This document shows positions 31,747-41,736 of a stretch of 64,000 nt of DNA, piece after piece. Below the pieces are notes generated by a model, which saw only the letters and a program-made list of their open reading frames with translations, was not told where the DNA came from and did no database searches. Source of the stretch: Litsea cubeba (Eukaryota > Streptophyta > Magnoliopsida > Laurales > Lauraceae); NCBI GenBank assembly GCA_012931725.1, contig CM022951.1:10243018-10307017 (forward strand), read 5' to 3'. How positions within the stretch are numbered: the first letter of the stretch is position 1; each line of letters begins with the position of its first letter. Made by a program: the position numbers and the translations under genes.

Positions 31747-32226
31747 GGGCTAGTTTGGCATTTTACTTTTAAAATCAAGTGGAGTGAAGTGAAATAAACA
31801 CTACACCAAAAAAGGAAAATTAGAACGGATTACCGTTCATAATCCGTGTGTTCCTAATCCATTCATCCGTTCCTAAACCGTTCCTAATCCGTTCATCTGT
31901 TCCAAAAATAGAAAATTGGAACGGATGAACGGCTTAGGAACACACGGATTATGAACGGTAATCAGTTCCAATTTTTCATTTTTGGTGTAGTGAAAAAGTA
32001 TGAATAAAAAATGTAGTGAGTTATGATGGTATTTTATTTTTAGTTGTTGGGGATAGAATATTGTTGACTTTTGGTATGAGAAATGGAGGTTTTTTGTCTT
32101 TTAGTGAGTAATTGTTGTTGCTTTTTGACTTTTTGTTGGAAAAGTTGGAGAGAATATGAATAAAATATAAGTGACTTTTTGACATTGTTCTACTTGACTT
32201 TACAAGTAGAAATACCAAACTAGCCC
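31747..32226. mobile_element. MITE, first copy, with a smaller MITE inside
   Basis: Ends are inverted: GGGCTAGTTTGGCATTT and AAATACCAAACTAGCCC. The AT-rich body matches a second copy at 37918-38207. The target duplication is unclear, so I do not assign a superfamily. Positions 31799-31992 are a later insertion. Confidence 0.75.
31799..31992. mobile_element. 194-bp CACTA-type MITE nested in another MITE
   Basis: Starts CACTACACCAAAAA and ends TTTTTGGTGTAGTG. Long imperfect arms (ATTAGAACGGATTACCGTTC near the left, its complement near the right) can pair over most of its length. It is flanked by AAA on both sides, fitting the 3-bp duplication of CACTA elements. The second MITE copy at 37918 shows the unoccupied site. 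Confidence 0.85.
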
Positions 32227-33402
32227 AAGAGTCCTCTCATTGAGTAAATTCATGGGGTGGGTTTTGAACGCAGCATCCTTAGAGGAACGCCGACTAGCAC
32301 AACAACACCCCAACCCTGACTAGATTAATAACAAAATATTATACCTCTAGAACTATGCTATTGCTAGGGAGTAAAGATGTACAGTACAATCTAGCAATGA
32401 TTGGTATGCATAAATAGATGGTTTAGGCCCATCTAACCTCAAACCCACCACAACATCTACATGGACATCAACCCATCTCACTCTAAGGAGCCGGCATTTT
32501 CTCGAATCCTTTTTGGTAATCAAACCGTTCGGCTTATTTGGGTAATTTACTTGTAAAGTGAAATCTCAAATTAAAAAAAAATAAATATAAGGGAGTCTAA
32601 TCACAATGAGATTACTTTTTAACTGATGATATCGCAGCAACTCTGTCATAGCTTTCTTTATCTTCAATATAAATCTGATAATTAAGATTTCAACGTGCTT
32701 AATTTTTTTTTAAAAACCCCTAATCCAAATTTAATCTAATAATTTAAGATAAACCTTTTTTTTCCTCCGGATCCAACATTATCTAAAATATTCTGCACTA
32801 GATCCTGGATTTCCTTTCTACGTCGGTCTAATTTTGTTTAAAATAAGTAAAGTGATGAGAGTTAGCATGTAGAGTCCACAGGCAATCATTCTGCTGATAT
32901 AAATGTAGCAGCAAGTTGCAGGCAGACGAGGAGACAGTAGCTGAAGCTCTAGTGTGATGTGAAAGCTGTGAGCCTTACACCCACCCTTTTTTTATAATTT
33001 CTTCTGACTGAGATTTCAACCATAGTATAGGCATAAAGTATAGAGTTGGTGTATAAATTAACACCCTAAAAAAAAAAAGCATGACTCTGTGCGCTGACCA
33101 GGGAGTCCTCTTTGAAAACCGCACGTAAATTTCCTACCTCTTCCACCCACTAGGTGAGTCAGGGTATTGCCTAACTAGGCAAGTGTCACGGGGAGAAAGC
33201 GCGAATTACTTTCAAGCCATAGTAATAAAAGCCAATACGAGCCAAGCTCACAATCTTACTCTAGCTCAAGCAGAATACAAGCTGGATCCCCACATCTTTA
33301 GTTAGGTTCAAGCATTTTCAACTTTCCCTAGTGTATACGCATCCCTTACAATGAAAATGCATGCCTGGACTGGCTGGTTAACAAGATATTTTAAGTTGCT
33401 TG
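32227..33402. other. Unassigned AT-rich sequence
   Basis: No coding frame, terminal repeat or known RNA gene seen. A TATAAATG near 32900 precedes a GA-rich stretch that could be a promoter or LTR remnant, but nothing downstream supports it. Confidence 0.3.
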
Positions 33403-34261
33403 TGTAGGTGCAAAAAATAACGACCCACAATGATGGGGGGTGCCTTAGAGGACTTACCCGAGTGAGATTAGGGACACCGATGCCTGCGCCTGGAGCCTGA
33501 GAAAAGGAAGAAGAAACGCAGGTCAGAGGACCCTGGCCTGGGCGGCGCAGGGCTCTCTGATGCCTAAGTTAGTATGTGAACTAAGCAGAGGGAGGAGATT
33601 TTTGGGGAAGAAGATGGCATACCAGAGTGGTAATGGCCTCCTCTCTCTCTGGAGGGGTAGTTGTGTTTATATAGAGGAGGAGGAGGCAAAGGGGTTGTTG
33701 GCTGTCTTGTCATAGCCCACTTTGTCAGGTACTAGGGAGGCGCGGTCTCATCGTAGCCTGTCTGGTCCCGTCGTAGCCTGTCTTGTCTCGTTAGGCCATA
33801 TCCTGGCGCTTTGGGAGCTGTGGAGGGCGATCTGTCAGGAGATACGGGCTGTCCCCCTTGTCTTGTCGCACGGGCCATAGCGTGCTTGAGCGTCCATGGG
33901 AGGACAGCTGTCAACCCCTGCCTTGGCTAGCCCCGGCATCCTGACCGAGGTCGGGGAGCCGAGGTCGGAGAGGACCTTGACTTGGCTAGAGACCCTGCAG
34001 AGACGCCGAAGTGGAGGACCGGGGAGGAGTCCCTAGCCGAGCTGGAGACGACCTGGCCGAGGTGGAGCTCAGCCGAGCTAGGAGCGTACTGGCCGAGGTG
34101 GAAATGTCGTGGAGGGGCCGAGATAAGTCTCTGGCCGGAGTGGGGGACTTGGCCGAACTGGCGGACGTTGAGACGGGCCTTGCCGAGATGGCCTAGCTGG
34201 CGCCGGAGCATGAGATAGCATCCGGCCAGTCATCCGGCGAGTTCGGAAATATCCCCACACA
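33403..34261 (-). repeat. 3' LTR of element I (859 bp)
   Basis: TGTAGGTGC to CCCCACACA on the plus strand. It contains a run of GCCGAGCTGGA-like units and a TATATAG box near 33668. It is followed by ATAGCCCCCC, the polypurine tract on the other strand. The 31-bp palindrome repeats of A, B and E are absent. Confidence 0.92.
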
Positions 34262-34839
34262 ATAGCCCCCCAGCTTCTGAGCTCGATAGACTGCTCCTTT
34301 GAGGTCAGAAGGTAAGTATCATGGAGGATGACGGGCCGGCAATGGACCAGAGCTAGAGGTTGGCATCACTGCTAAGTTGTAACAGGGTGCTTCTGCCGAG
34401 CTGGAGAGTGCATTGTTGCTGAAAGCCAAGAGAGATGGCTCATTTATTTAGGAGTATCTTGCTACTGCTGCTGAGGAGGCAAGATGAGGAGGCGAGCTAT
34501 AGACTGGGTGCTGCTGCTAAACCGGAGACTGGCACTGCTGCCGAGCCGGAGGAAGGATTTCCTGCCGTACTGGAGGCTGGCGCTGCTGTGGAGCTGCGAA
34601 CTGGCATGAGGCCGAGGTGGAGCCAGAGTAACTGCCAACCTGGAATCCGGCACTGATGCCGAGCTGAGGACTGTCATGAGGACGAGGAGGTGATACGGAA
34701 CGGTCTCTACGGCAGTCTTGTCGAGCTGCCATTGGCCGAAGCGGCCAGCTTTTGGCCGAGACAAACTGCCTTGCGACAGTGGATCCAGAATCCCGCTGGT
34801 TGCGGAGCTGAGCATGAGTTCGGCAACGGTCTTTGAGGG

Positions 34840-35390
34840 GTGTATGAACCCGGATTTCAGGAATCTGACCTTGGCCGAAATGGCTGACCTTGGCCGAACA
34901 GCCTTGCGCCGAGGTGTGAGGGGTCTATGAACCCGGACTTTAGGAAACGGCTGAGTGTAGGAACTCCAGGCCATTTCCAGGGCGTATGTACCCGAAGTGT
35001 GTCCAAGACACGGGGGCTTTAGGAAAGGCTGGGTGTAGGAACTCCAGGCCATTTCCAGGGCGTAGAGCCTTGATTGTGTTCAAAACACGGGGCTTTAGGA
35101 AAGGCTGAGTGTAAGAACTCCCGGCCATTTCCAGGGCGTAGAGCCTTGTAGATGGGTGAAGACCCTGAGTTTAGGAATTGGCCGAGTGTCCAAACTCGAG
35201 GCCTTTTCTAGGGCTGTTAACCCTTGGAGATGGGTGAAGACCCTGAGTTTAGGAATTGGCCGAGTGTCCGAACTCGAGGCCTTTTCCAGGGCTATTAACC
35301 CTTGGAGATGGGTAAAGACCCTGAGTTTAGGAATTGGCCGAGTGTCCGAACTCGAGGCCTTTTCCAGGGCTGTTAACCCGTGACTTGTCT
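34840..35390. repeat. 78-bp tandem array of element I
   Basis: Repeats related to those of elements A and B: first units like A (GTGTCCAAGACACGGGG), then units with GAGATGGGTGAAGACCCTGAG at 78-bp spacing (35226, 35304). The shared core is TTTAGGAA, GAACTC and TTTCCAGGGC. Confidence 0.88.
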
Positions 35391-35503
35391 TTCTGGCACT
35401 CGCCGAGGCGGAGAAGCCTGGGTGTACGAACCCGAAGGCAGTCTCGATGGCACTGGCCGAGACCAACATGAGGCCAAACCTGTGAAGCGCGTAGCTAGCA
35501 TGA

Positions 35504-36410
35504 GGGCGATACCAACATGAGGTCGTTAGATGCGGTCGAGACCATCATGAGGCCGAAACCAGCGTGAGGTGGAGACCAGCACGTGGACGGACCAGCATGA
35601 GGTCGTCAGATGCGGTTGAGACCATCATGAGGCCGAAACCAGCGTGAGGTGGAGACCAGCACGTGGACGGACCAGCATGAGGTCGTCAGATGCGGTCGAG
35701 ACCATCATGAAGCCGAAACCAGCGTGAGGTGGAGACCAGCACGTGGACGGACCAGCATGAGGTCGAAAGATGCGGTCGAGACCATCATGTGGCCGAAACC
35801 AGCGTGAGGTGGAAACCAGCACGTGGACGGACCAGCATGAGGTCGTCAGATGCGGTCGAGACCATCATGAGGCCGAAAGCAGCGTGAGGTGGAGACCAGC
35901 ACGTGGACGGACCAGCATGAGGTCGTCAGATGCGGTCGAGACCATCATGAGGCCGAAACCAGCGTGAGGTGGAGACCAGCACGTGGACGGACCAGCATGA
36001 GGTCGTCAGATGCGGTCGAGACCATCATGAGGCCGAAACCAGCGTGAGGTGGAAACCAGCACGTGGACGGACCAGCATGAGGTCGTCAGATGCGGTCGAG
36101 ACCATCATGAGGCCGAAACCCGCGTGAGGTGGAGACCAGCACGTGGACGGACCAGCATGAGGTCGTCAGATGCGGTCGAGACCATCATGAGGCCGAAACC
36201 AGCGTGAGGTGGAGACCAGCACGTGGACGGACCAGCATGAGGTCGTCAGATGCGGTCGAGACCATCTTGAGGCCGAAACCAGCGTGAGGTGGAAACCAGC
36301 ACGTGGACGGACCAGCATGAGGTCGTCAGATGCGGTCGAGACCATCATGAGGCCGAAACCAGCGTGATGTGGAGACCAGCACGTGGACGGACCATCATGA
36401 GGTCGTCAGC
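35504..36410. repeat. 80-bp tandem array with a G-box in each unit
   Basis: About eleven units of 80 bp (for example starting at 35601, 35681, 35761, 35841). Each contains GGTCGTCAGATGCGGTCGAG and CCAGCACGTGGACGG; CACGTG is the plant G-box core. Units are nearly identical, so expansion is recent. I see no counterpart in A or B. Confidence 0.93.
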
Positions 36411-36643
36411 TAAGTGACAAAAAGTTCCGTCTAGCTGCCCCCGAGTCGGAAGAGATTCCTGTAGAGCTGGGGGCTGCTAGCGAGCTGGAGATATCCGCTG
36501 AGCTGGAGACGTCCGCCGCGCTGGAAGCATCTGCCGAGCTGGAAGCGATATGATCGCTGTCGCGGAGGTTGAACTGCTCCTGGGCGCGGTTGCTTCTGCT
36601 CTTCAGGGCGCGTCTTTCGGGGGGTAGAGTCGAGGTCGAATCC

Positions 36644-36787
36644 TTAGAGGATGAACCCGACCGAGTATCCTGCTGTTGGTCGCCTGCCTGGCCAGATCTT
36701 GCTCCTGACCTTTCTCGGCGGGGGACCGTCGGCAGCTGTGTCGACTAATGCAATAGGTTCCTTTCCCTTTCTGGCTCTTCGAGGCAT
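36644..36787 (-). pseudogene. Gag start remnant of element I
   Basis: A 47-residue frame beginning MPRRARKGKEP just downstream of the PBS, at the position of the MPPKA(K/R)KG gag start in the autonomous elements. It resembles them only in the opening residues and stops early. It may be kept because the leader and start region are needed for packaging, which is speculation. Confidence 0.55.
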
Positions 36788-36834
36788 GGTGTTTGGAAAG
36801 ATTTGGAGAAGGTTGGGAAGGCTGGGATATTGCT

Positions 36835-36852
36835 TTCCCACAGACGGCGCCA
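36835..36852 (-). other. PBS of element I
   Basis: TGGCGCCGTCTGTGGGAA on the minus strand, one mismatch from that of element A, two bases from the LTR. Confidence 0.78.
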
Positions 36853-36854
36853 AT

Positions 36855-37713
36855 TGTAGGTGCAAAAAATAACGACCCACAATGATGGGGGGTGCCTTAG
36901 AGGACTTACCCGAGTGAGATTAGGGACACCGATGCCTGCGCCTGGAGCCTGAGAAAAGGAAGAAGAAACGCAGGTCAGAGGACCCTGGCCTGGGCGGCGC
37001 AGGGCTCTCCGATGCCTAAGTTAGTATGTGAACTAAGCAGAGGGAGGAGATTTTTGGGGAAGAAGATGGCATACCAGAGTGGTAATGGCGTCCTCTCTCT
37101 CTGGAGGGGTAGTTGTGTTTATATAGAGGAGGAGGAGGCAAAGGGGTTGTTGGCTGTCTTGTCATAGCCCACTTTGTCAGGTACTAGGGACGCGCGGTCT
37201 CATCGTAGCCTGTCTGGTCCCGTCGTAGCCTGTCTTGTCCCGTTAGGCCATATCCTGGCGCTTTGGGAGCTGTGGAGGGCGATCTGTCAGGAGATACGGG
37301 CTGTCCCCCTTGTCTTGTCGCACGGGCCATAGCGTGCTTGAGCGTCCATGGGAGGACAGCTGTCAACCCCTGCCTTGGCTAGCCCTGGCATCCTGACCGA
37401 GGTCGGGGAGCCGAGGTCGGAGAGGACCTTGACTTGGCTAGAGACCCTGCAGAGACGCCGAAGTGGAGGACCGGGGAGGAGTCCCTAGCCGAGCTGGAGA
37501 CGACCTGGCCGAGGTGGAGCTCAGCCGAGCTAGGAGCGTACTGGCCGAGGTGGAAATGTCGTGGAGGGGCCGAGATAAGTCTCTGGCCGGAGTGGGGGAC
37601 TTGGCCGAACTGGCGGACGTTGAGACGGGCCTTGCCGAGATGGCCTAGCTGGCGCCGGAGCATGAGATAGCATCCGGCCAGTCATCCGGCGAGTTCGGAA
37701 ATATCCCCACACA
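36855..37713 (-). repeat. 5' LTR of element I (859 bp)
   Basis: Same length as its partner at 33403-34261 and differing by about five substitutions that I could see, such as CTCTCT/CTCTCC and GGCCTCC/GGCGTCC. Confidence 0.92.
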
Positions 37714-37833
37714 GCTTCTTTGTCTTGTACTGGTGAAAAAATATAGCAACCTCGGATAGGCTGGATATTTTTGAACTTGAGCAACTAGCAAGTGGGAGCT
37801 GTCTCTTATCTCCTTCTTAGATTCTTCAGAAAA

Positions 37834-38690
37834 TTTTTTTTTTTTGTGGTAATAGATGTATTTATTGAAAGCTTACAGAGGAAACAACATAAAGAGGAGA
37901 TAGTCACGGTTCCTCATGCCCATTTGGTATTTTACTATTAAAATCAAGTAGAGTGAAGCGAAATGAAAAGTATGAATATAATATGTAGTGAGTTATGATG
38001 ATATTTTATTTTTAGTTATTTGGGATGGAATATTATTGACTTTTGTTATGAAAATGGAGTTTTTTTATCTTTTAGTTAATCAATGTGATTACTTTTTGAC
38101 TTTTTGTTAGAAAAGTTGGAGAGAGTTTTAAGAAAAATTACTTTTGATGTGATGTTTAAGATGACTTAACTTTACTTGACTTTACTAGTCACGTTACCAA
38201 ATGGGGCCCACAGAGGAAAGTGATGAGGGTTATACGAAAGTCCATCGGTATCCTCCTATAGTGGGAACTAAAACGATAAAAAGCATAAAAGGATAAAGAT
38301 AAACCAACGGAACTCTTTCGAAATAGCCTTTGATGAAAAACTATCAACCAAGACGTTGTGAGACGGTGCACCCCGGTATTTGTCTCGTTGGTCATTATTG
38401 CGTAGATGAACTCGCCTTTCCGGCCTGTTGATGTGCCGGAGGGAGAAACTGTATTGGCCTCCAATGCTTCCTTCGCCAGCCTCGTTTTCTTCTTCATGCG
38501 GTAGGTAAAACAAGGATCTAGTGTATGAAGTAGCCCTGACTTTTTCCATATTGATCTGCAAAGGGATGTGGGGTGGCAAGTCTACAATCTGGGAAGACTC
38601 CACAGGAATGGGATAGCTAGCCAGCAGATCCGCCGCGACGTTTGCTGAGCGTTTGCATAGTGAATCGTCCATTGACCAGTGGATGTCAAC
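37834..38690 (-). pseudogene. LINE-like 3' fragment with RNase H-like tail
   Basis: On the minus strand a frame containing MDDSLCKRSANVAADLLAS looks like the end of the RNase H domain carried by plant non-LTR elements or related genes. It is followed by an untranslated stretch with AATAAAT and a run of 12 A (12 T on the plus strand at 37834-37845), as expected for a LINE 3' end. A MITE (37918-38207) splits it. Flanking target duplications could not be identified and the 5' part is missing, so the LINE assignment is moderate. Confidence 0.45.
37918..38207. mobile_element. MITE, second copy
   Basis: Ends GCCCATTTGGTA and TACCAAATGGGG. The body aligns with the MITE at 31747-32226 (shared ATGTAGTGAGTTATGATG and TTTTTGACTTTTTGTTAGAAAAGTTGGAGAGA-type segments) but lacks the nested insertion. 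Confidence 0.75.
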
Positions 38691-38735
38691 AGTTCAATAG
38701 TTTCATGTTCCACTCCGCTTCTTTCTAGTGTTTGA

Positions 38736-39345
38736 CTTCTTTGTTCTGACTCTTCGACGCTACTGGCGTCTGAACAAGAATGCTAAACCTTTTCCAACTC
38801 ATAGCACAAAAAATCAAAAAAATCTTCTTTCTGTGTGGTCCATGTCAATAATATACAAGGACCCACACTGGAAAATGGTGGCAAGTCTTCAGCGAAATTT
38901 CCAAGTCAAGTTGCAATTACGCTACAGCAGACTAATTAATTGATTTCAGATGTAACCATAGTCTATGGAAGAGTACCAATTGTGCAAATAAAAGACACTA
39001 ATCCGATGGCTAACGGTGCCCATCCCCTAGCTACATATTATAATGTGACCCCACAAAGTGTTCCATCTGAATAGTGGTAAACGCTCGCAAGCCTTCGACG
39101 AACTTTCCAAGTCAAAAGTTGGAATGGATCGAACACGTACAGGTACATATGAGAGCCTTTGTAGTTGAAGTGAAAGGACATGGCGCACTGACAAAATGTT
39201 TCTGTATGCCTATCTTCGTTCTGACTCTTAGACGCTAGCTGTCCCCTCACGCTACTGGCGTATGAAAAAGGACCATACCACAAAAAATCAAGAGTCTTTC
39301 CCGAAATTTCCAAGTCAAGTTGCAATTACGCTACTGCAGACTAAT
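38736..39345 (+). promoter_or_regulatory. Duplicated upstream region of the plus-strand receptor-kinase copy
   Basis: Two related blocks lie in tandem: 38736-38940 and 39217-39345. Each has TTCTGACTCTT, CGCTACTGGCGT and AAATTTCCAAGTCAAGTTGC, and both match the single block upstream of the minus-strand copy. The first block has lost TAGCTGTCCCCTCACGC. Confidence 0.55.
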
Positions 39346-39396
39346 GGACCTTTCCACATAAGAAGCTCTGTAATTGTAGCGTAGGGCTATTACAAA

Positions 39397-41044
39397 ATGT
39401 TTCTGACCCTGTGGCTCGCTGCTTTGATTTTCTTCCCAAACTGCAACTCAGCAGACACCATCACTCCTATTCAATCGGTCAGAGATGGTGAAACAATTAT
39501 TTCAGCCGACGAAACCTTTGCCCTAGGCTTCTTTAGCCCTGGCAATTCCCGGGATCGCTATGTTGGAATATGGTACAACAAGATTCCAGATCAAATAGTT
39601 GTTTGGACAGCGAATAGACAAAACCCAGTTTTTTATTCTTCTGGAATTCTTACAATCAACGGTGGGAATCTAGTACTACTCGATGGAGGGCATGACATCA
39701 ACCGCACTCTATGGTCCACCAACGTTTCAAGTTCAACAACCATGGCGAATTACTCAAGTGCCACTCTTACAGATTCTGGCAATCTGGTGTTAACAGATGA
39801 TCGTGGGGTGAGATTGTGGGAAAGCTTTGATTATCCTACAAATACATTTCTTCCAGAAATGAAATTGGGGTTGAACCTCCGAACCAGTCTGAATTGGTCC
39901 CTGACCTCTTGGACATCGGTGTATAACCCAGCACCTGGAGAATTCTCACTCAGTCTCGATCCTGTAGGCCTGCCACAGTACTTCTTAAGGATGGGCTCTG
40001 ATCCCATCTTGCCAATCTGGCGAAGTGGGCCATGGAATGGTGTGGGAGTAAGTGGTGTGCCAATAATTAATCGCGCCAGCTATTTATACAATTGGAGGTA
40101 CGTTGCCAACAATGATGAGATCTATGTTTCGTACAGTGGCAACACCACCTAACCTCCAGATTTGTTTTGGATGACTCTGGTTCATATCAATTTCTGATGT
40201 GGAGCAACAAGAACCGTCGGTGGGATGTGAGATGGTCGGCCACACAAGACAGATGCGATCGATATGCGAAATGTGGGGCATATGGAAGCTGTAACTCTAA
40301 TCGCGTGGTTGAGTGCGAGTGTTTGAGAGGGTTCGAGCCAAAGACGCCTAGTCAATGGAACTTGAGAGATTGGTCGGGCGGATGTGTGAGACGTAAGTCG
40401 TTGGATTGTGATCGGAAAAGTGATGGGTTCTTGAGATTGGGAAATGTGAAGGTGCCTGACACATTAAAGTCTCAGGTGGAGCCAGGTTTGAGCCTGGAAG
40501 CGTGCAAGGTGGGGTGCTTGAAGTGTTAGTACAGTGGACCGTCACAAGGAGAGCAAACTACGGATCCAGCAATCATGAATACTGCGCTTTTCCTGCGTAT
40601 AAGGATCCACCAATCGTGAGTACTGCGCATCACTGGGCCCACCACCTTTTGTTTGGCGGTCTGTGGATTCTCCGGGCTAAGTCCGGGCCTGGGCTCTGAT
40701 ACCATTTGTTAGTACAGTGGACCACCACAAACTCCACATTGATATGATATTGTCCACTTTGGAAGTAAGCCCTCATGCATTTTTTCTTGGGTTCTACCCA
40801 AAATGCCTCATATTAATGGAGTACTTTGTCCAACTTATATGCCCATTATCTTTTCCAATTCTAGCCGATGTGGGATTTTGTTTGCACATCCCCAACATGA
40901 AGAACTGTTCCTGCACGGCTTATGCCAGTTTTAATCTCAGTGGAGACAGTGGTTGTCTGATGTGGGATGGCGATTTGGTTGATCTTAGGGTGTATTCTGA
41001 TGGAGGGCAGGATATATACATGCGTGTGGCTGCTTCTGAGCTAG
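39397..41044 (+). pseudogene. G-type lectin S-receptor-like kinase, exon 1 (plus-strand copy), interrupted
   Basis: Starts MFLTLWLAALIFFPNCNS (signal peptide), then a bulb-type lectin domain (FALGFFSPGNSR, WESFDYPTNTF), S-locus glycoprotein region (WRSGPWNG), EGF-like CGAYGSCNSN with ECLRGFEP, and a PAN domain. The exon ends VAASELG at a GTAAG donor. Three defects: a 1-base frameshift near 40150 that gives TAA at 40150-40152, a 374-bp TRIM insertion inside the PAN domain between CLK and NCSCTAYAS, and a large copia element in the following intron. Residues close to the minus-strand copy at 14985-16235 suggest a duplicated pair, now head to head about 23 kb apart. Kinase exons, if any survive, lie beyond 64000. 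Confidence 0.9.
40524..40897 (-). mobile_element. TRIM (miniature terminal-repeat retrotransposon), TGAAG duplication
   Basis: TGAAG flanks it at 40519-40523 and 40898-40902. The right LTR is 40707-40897 (TGTTAGTACAGTGGACC to CCCCAACA). Just left of it GCTCTGATACCA is the minus-strand PBS TGGTATCAGAGC. The left LTR keeps only the first 17 or so bases, TGTTAGTACAGTGGACC, so most was deleted. No coding capacity. Confidence 0.88.
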
Positions 41045-41114
41045 GTAAGAAAGTGTCTTGGTTATTTTAAATATCAACTTTTTTTTTTATTATTTCTTTC
41101 TCTATTTTGCTAGA

Positions 41115-41629
41115 TGTTTGGAAATGGGAGATACTAAACTGCAACTTTATTACAACAACTTAGGATTACAAATAATACAAGCAAAGTGCAAATACAAATA
41201 CATCAAAAACTGGCCCACTTAAAAATTTACACAACTAAACTACTAAAATGCTTTTTAGTCACACATATTACACAACACATAATTTTCAAATCCCACTCTT
41301 CAAACCTACAAGAGGTGGCACTCACTTCTCTAGGTGGCACTCACTTCTCAACACGCTATCTCACTATAGTAATTCACTCCACACTCTCTTGCACTACACA
41401 CTTCAAGGGGACACAAATGACCCAAGGCACTTCTATTTATAGTGCCTTGGTCTAATGTTAATTAGTTGTGGGCCATATTGACCCATTAGTAGTTACCATT
41501 CATCAAGGTCGGTTAATGCATATAAACCTATAAGTGAATGAGGGATGGCGAGTGTCTTTTCTAGAATCTTGTAGAGAAACTGAGAAGAGGATAAGGGTTT
41601 GTCTTGATTAACTTTTCTCCCTATCAACA
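41115..41629 (-). repeat. 3' LTR of copia element D (about 515 bp)
   Basis: In coding orientation it runs from TGTTGATAGGGAG to TTTCCAAACA, with a TATA box ACTATAAATAG near 41438 and a probable leader after it. Ends are inferred from the TGTT/AACA termini and the position after the pol stop; the partner LTR is outside the window. It sits in the receptor-kinase intron. Confidence 0.6.
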
Positions 41630-41646
41630 TGGATCTTTTTCATCAG

Positions 41647-41731
41647 TCAAAGTAAAATTGTCATCATTTCAAGCTTGGCACTTAACCTTATGAATGTATC
41701 TATTGGCAAAGCTTTAGTGAAGATATCTGTT
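41647..41731 (-). pseudogene. Copia element D, C-terminal end of pol
   Basis: Encodes the typical copia RNase H tail with ADIFTKALP-like TDIFTKALPIDTF, ending in a stop. It continues, across the element C insertion, from the fragment at 49024-49464; the GTTTG target duplication marks the break. Confidence 0.8.
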
Positions 41732-41736
41732 GTTTG

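Larger units (their letters stand above)
33403..37713 (-). mobile_element. Element I: non-autonomous Tat derivative
   Basis: Two 859-bp LTRs enclose 2.6 kb with no protease, reverse transcriptase or integrase. The PBS and the first codons of gag are kept, as is the 78-bp type tandem array; an 80-bp array has been added. Flanks are GCTTG on the left and GCTTC on the right, a target duplication with one mismatch. By eye the LTRs differ at about five positions, so insertion is recent and the element must have been moved by enzymes from autonomous relatives such as A. Confidence 0.9.

Noticed and set aside
33100..33200. Possible organelle-derived or tRNA-like segment
   Set aside because: No cloverleaf or recognisable plastid gene could be formed from it.
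35504..36410. CRISPR-like direct repeats
   Set aside because: Units are contiguous 80-bp copies without unique spacers, in a plant retrotransposon.
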